A DNA stretch of 45,728 nt, from assembly GCA_009602725.1 (NCBI GenBank), contig WELB01000035.1:19307-65034 (forward strand), read 5' to 3'. Each line of letters begins with the position of its first letter. The stretch's first letter is position 1. The notes under the pieces are model-generated. The model was given only the letters and a program-made list of their open reading frames with translations, had not been told where the DNA came from and ran no database searches. Shown one piece after another: positions 43,937 through 45,728 of the stretch. The translations under genes were made by a program, and so were the position numbers. This DNA comes from Spirogloea muscicola. Taxonomy: Eukaryota > Streptophyta > Zygnematophyceae > Spirogloeales > Spirogloeaceae.

Positions 43937-45728
43937 TCAAGCACTGATGAGAGTCATTGAGTGTGGTCCAGCTGTCGCGGTGGTGGGGAGGTCGAGGGGG
44001 AGCCAGAGGCGGCCAAGGTGGTTGAAGGGCTGCGCCTCGGGGTGCAGGACCTCGACGAGCACCTCAAGGGCCTCGACGAGCGACGGGCCGGGGCGCGTGA
44101 GGAGCCGCGCAGCGTCCATGACCGCGACTCGGGCCGCCGGCTTGAAGCCCGCGAGGTGCCCTGCGGCGATGACGCGCCGCGCCTCGGCGAGGGACGCCTC
44201 GAGGTCGAGGCCGCAGAGCGCGAAGATGAGGAGGGGCGGCGCGGCAGCGTCGAGGCATGCGGCGGCCAGCGACGCCCACGTCGGCGCAGCGGCGGCGGCA
44301 AGGGGGCTGTCGACGCTATCAACGCCGGAGAGCGCCAGGAGCTCGGGCGCCCAGGCGCCGGCGAGGAGCGGCGGATCCGCCCACTGCACCAGGAGCACCT
44401 TGGACGTCACCGGGCGGCCACGGGCGAGGCCGGCAGCGACGGCCATGCGCGCCTGCAGGCGCGCCACCTCGGCGCAGCCCACTTCATCGCCGTTAGGGAG
44501 GAGCGCGGCCGCGACGGCGCGCACGTCGGCCCAAACGCCGGCAAGGTTGGCGGGGTCCATGTGCACGAGCCGAGGCGCGTAGCCCAGGAGGCTGGCCAGC
44601 GCCGCCTCCACCTGGCTCCGCGTCACGGCGCCGCGCCCGAGCTGGAGCTGCGTGAGGATGACCGTCGGCCGCAGCTCGCACAGGGCCTCCGGCAGTGTGC
44701 GGTACGGCGCGAGGCACCACTCCACGAGCAGCGCGCCGTCGCCGAGGAAGGAGGCCTGGCCACCGGGCGCCGCCGCCGCTGCCGGCGATGGCCGTCAGCC
44801 GGACCAAGCGGTGCTTGCTGCTGGAAGACAGCGCGTCGGCAGAGCACAGAAGTCACTGATGAAACAACTGCTCACTGACAAAACCCATTGATTGGGATAA
44901 TGGGTTTGGTAAAGATCGTGGCATTATGGTGGGTTTGTAAAGATCGTGGGATTATGGAGACTGCCGTGGTCCAAGCGTTAGATGGGCATTCCAGAGCGCC
45001 CGGAGGGCCGAGCAAGCTCACGGCCATCACCTCCCAGATGCCGGCCGAGGCCGTGGCCGCCGCGCTGTGGACCTGGAGCGCCGTGAGGCCCTGGTCCATG
45101 CTGAACTTGGCCTCCGTGCAGGCCGGCAGCGCCTCCACGCCCGCCGCGTCGCACTGCCGGGCAAGTGGGCAGTGCACGGCAAGTGAGGGGTTTTGAAGAT
45201 GGAAAGGGGTCAAGGGTTTGCGGAGTTAAGGGTTTAAGGGTTGAAGGGTTTAAGGCTTTAAAGGGTCCTGAAAGGGCCACCGTTGCGTGCTAGCCGTGCT
45301 GTGGCTGCAGCCTCTGGCTGTCGTCAAGGGGGTTGCTGCCCGGCGGCTTGTCTTTCTGACGTGCGGTTCCCAACTAAAGCTTACCAAGTGATTGTCCTAC
45401 CGGGACAAGCTTTGGGGAAGCGCTTCTCGGGCCCTGCGCGCCTTGTTGGGCTTTTTGGGCTGGCTGCTCACAGCCGCCTTTGGGAGAGCCACTTTACTCA
45501 GTCATCTTTGGCGGCTCTCACGACTGAGAGGAACAGGGGGAGAGGAGGACAAGGAGGGGAGGGAGGCAGGGAGGAGGCGGGTCCAGGGTTTAAGGGGTTA
45601 AGGCATCAGGTGTTGGATGAGGGGGAGGACCTCGTGGGAGCGGCCGACGAGCGCGCCGGCGGCGCCGAGCGCGGCGGCGATGTCGGACGCCGACGGCAGC
45701 AGCGACACGGCGCGCACCGCCGGCGGCG
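43937..45728 (-). CDS. BtuF-like Fe/B12 substrate-binding-fold protein, N-terminus outside window
   Basis: Three exons on the minus strand: 45728-45631 (continues beyond the window), 45153-45031 and 44755-43937; phases agree. The protein reads VSLLPSASDIAAALGAAGAL, VGRSHECDAAGVEALPACTE, AKFSMDQGLTALQ, CELRPTVILTQLQLGRGAVT, VLLVQWADPPLLAGAWAPEL and LLIFALCGLDLEASLAEARR. LLPSA-SDI, SHECD, the RP-VILTQ strand, the WADPP-AG-W-PEL block and the CG-DLE strand are the fingerprint of bacterial BtuF-type substrate-binding proteins. Those deliver cobalamin or iron chelates to an ABC importer in the periplasm. Green algae and plants have such proteins without a known importer, and the function there is open. 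The Cys-containing TQ-LCxVCAV segment of bacterial relatives is here TQLQLGRGAV. I see no signal peptide because the start is missing. The stop faces that of the RimM-like gene 210 bp away. Confidence 0.82.
44892..44958 (+). repeat. Tandem duplication in an intron of the BtuF-like gene
   Basis: Two copies of GTAAAGATCGTGGCATTATG / GTAAAGATCGTGGGATTATG, about 30 bp apart. Confidence 0.85.
45185..45265 (+). repeat. Degenerate telomere-type repeat
   Basis: GGGTTTGCGGAGTTAAGGGT, then TTAAGGGTTGAAGGGTTTAA, in the first visible intron of the BtuF-like gene. Confidence 0.65.
45440..45500 (+). repeat. Dispersed hairpin repeat R1
   Basis: TTTTTGGGCTGGCTGCTCAC, then AGCCGCCTTTGGGAGAGCC, in an intron of the BtuF-like gene. 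Confidence 0.7.

Overview
The window is nuclear DNA from a green-lineage eukaryote, most likely a streptophyte alga. The grounds are: GT-AG introns in every gene; plant-type families (a malectin-ectodomain receptor kinase, a P-class PPR protein resembling embryo-defective 2654, plant-type PDAP1, plastid-type 2Fe-2S ferredoxin and RimM proteins); plant telomere-type TTTAGGG repeats scattered through introns; and remnants of plastid and mitochondrial DNA inside the nuclear sequence. The species cannot be named from the sequence. Coding exons are GC-rich with high GC at third positions, and introns are short (about 70-350 bp). I rebuilt gene models by eye from reading-frame continuity, GT/AG sites and intron phase, and I recalled family resemblances without any search.

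Layout from left to right. 1-4956 has no recognisable gene and holds several dispersed repeats and a foldback. 4957-12447 (+) is a 24-exon malectin-like receptor kinase. 13256-15102 (-) is a 7-exon PDAP1-family phosphoprotein with a mitochondrial nad5 relic in one intron. 15725-15808 (-) is a relic of plastid trnK-UUU. 16558-17971 (-) is a plastid-type 2Fe-2S ferredoxin-like protein. About 18050-20020 is a repeat field. 20024-22133 (+) is a PQ-loop vacuolar/lysosomal amino-acid transporter, 5'-truncated at a single N, with a second nad5 relic. 22311-26445 (-) is an unrecognised membrane protein with DnaJ-like CxxCxGxG motifs, a charged helical region and a run of near-identical mini-exons. A 622-N gap and a possible retroelement fragment follow. 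29334-31872 (+) is spermidine synthase. 33007-33314 (+) is a serine palmitoyltransferase small subunit, and only 52 bp later a PPR protein begins (33367-38264, +). 39776-43726 (+) is a RimM-type PRC-barrel protein with four C-terminal helical motifs. 43937-45728 (-), cut by the window edge, is a BtuF-like Fe/B12 substrate-binding-fold protein.

The genes do not form a single pathway. Several probably act in plastids (ferredoxin-like, PPR, RimM-like, possibly the zinc-finger protein). The ssSPT/PPR pair is so tight that a dicistronic transcript is plausible. Three short dispersed repeat families (called R1, R2 and R3 here) fill much of the intergenic and intronic space. The most unusual structure is the mini-exon array at 22868-23450, where copies of a coding unit for EEPLPGGGKGKAE alternate with introns made largely of degenerate TTTAGGG repeats.
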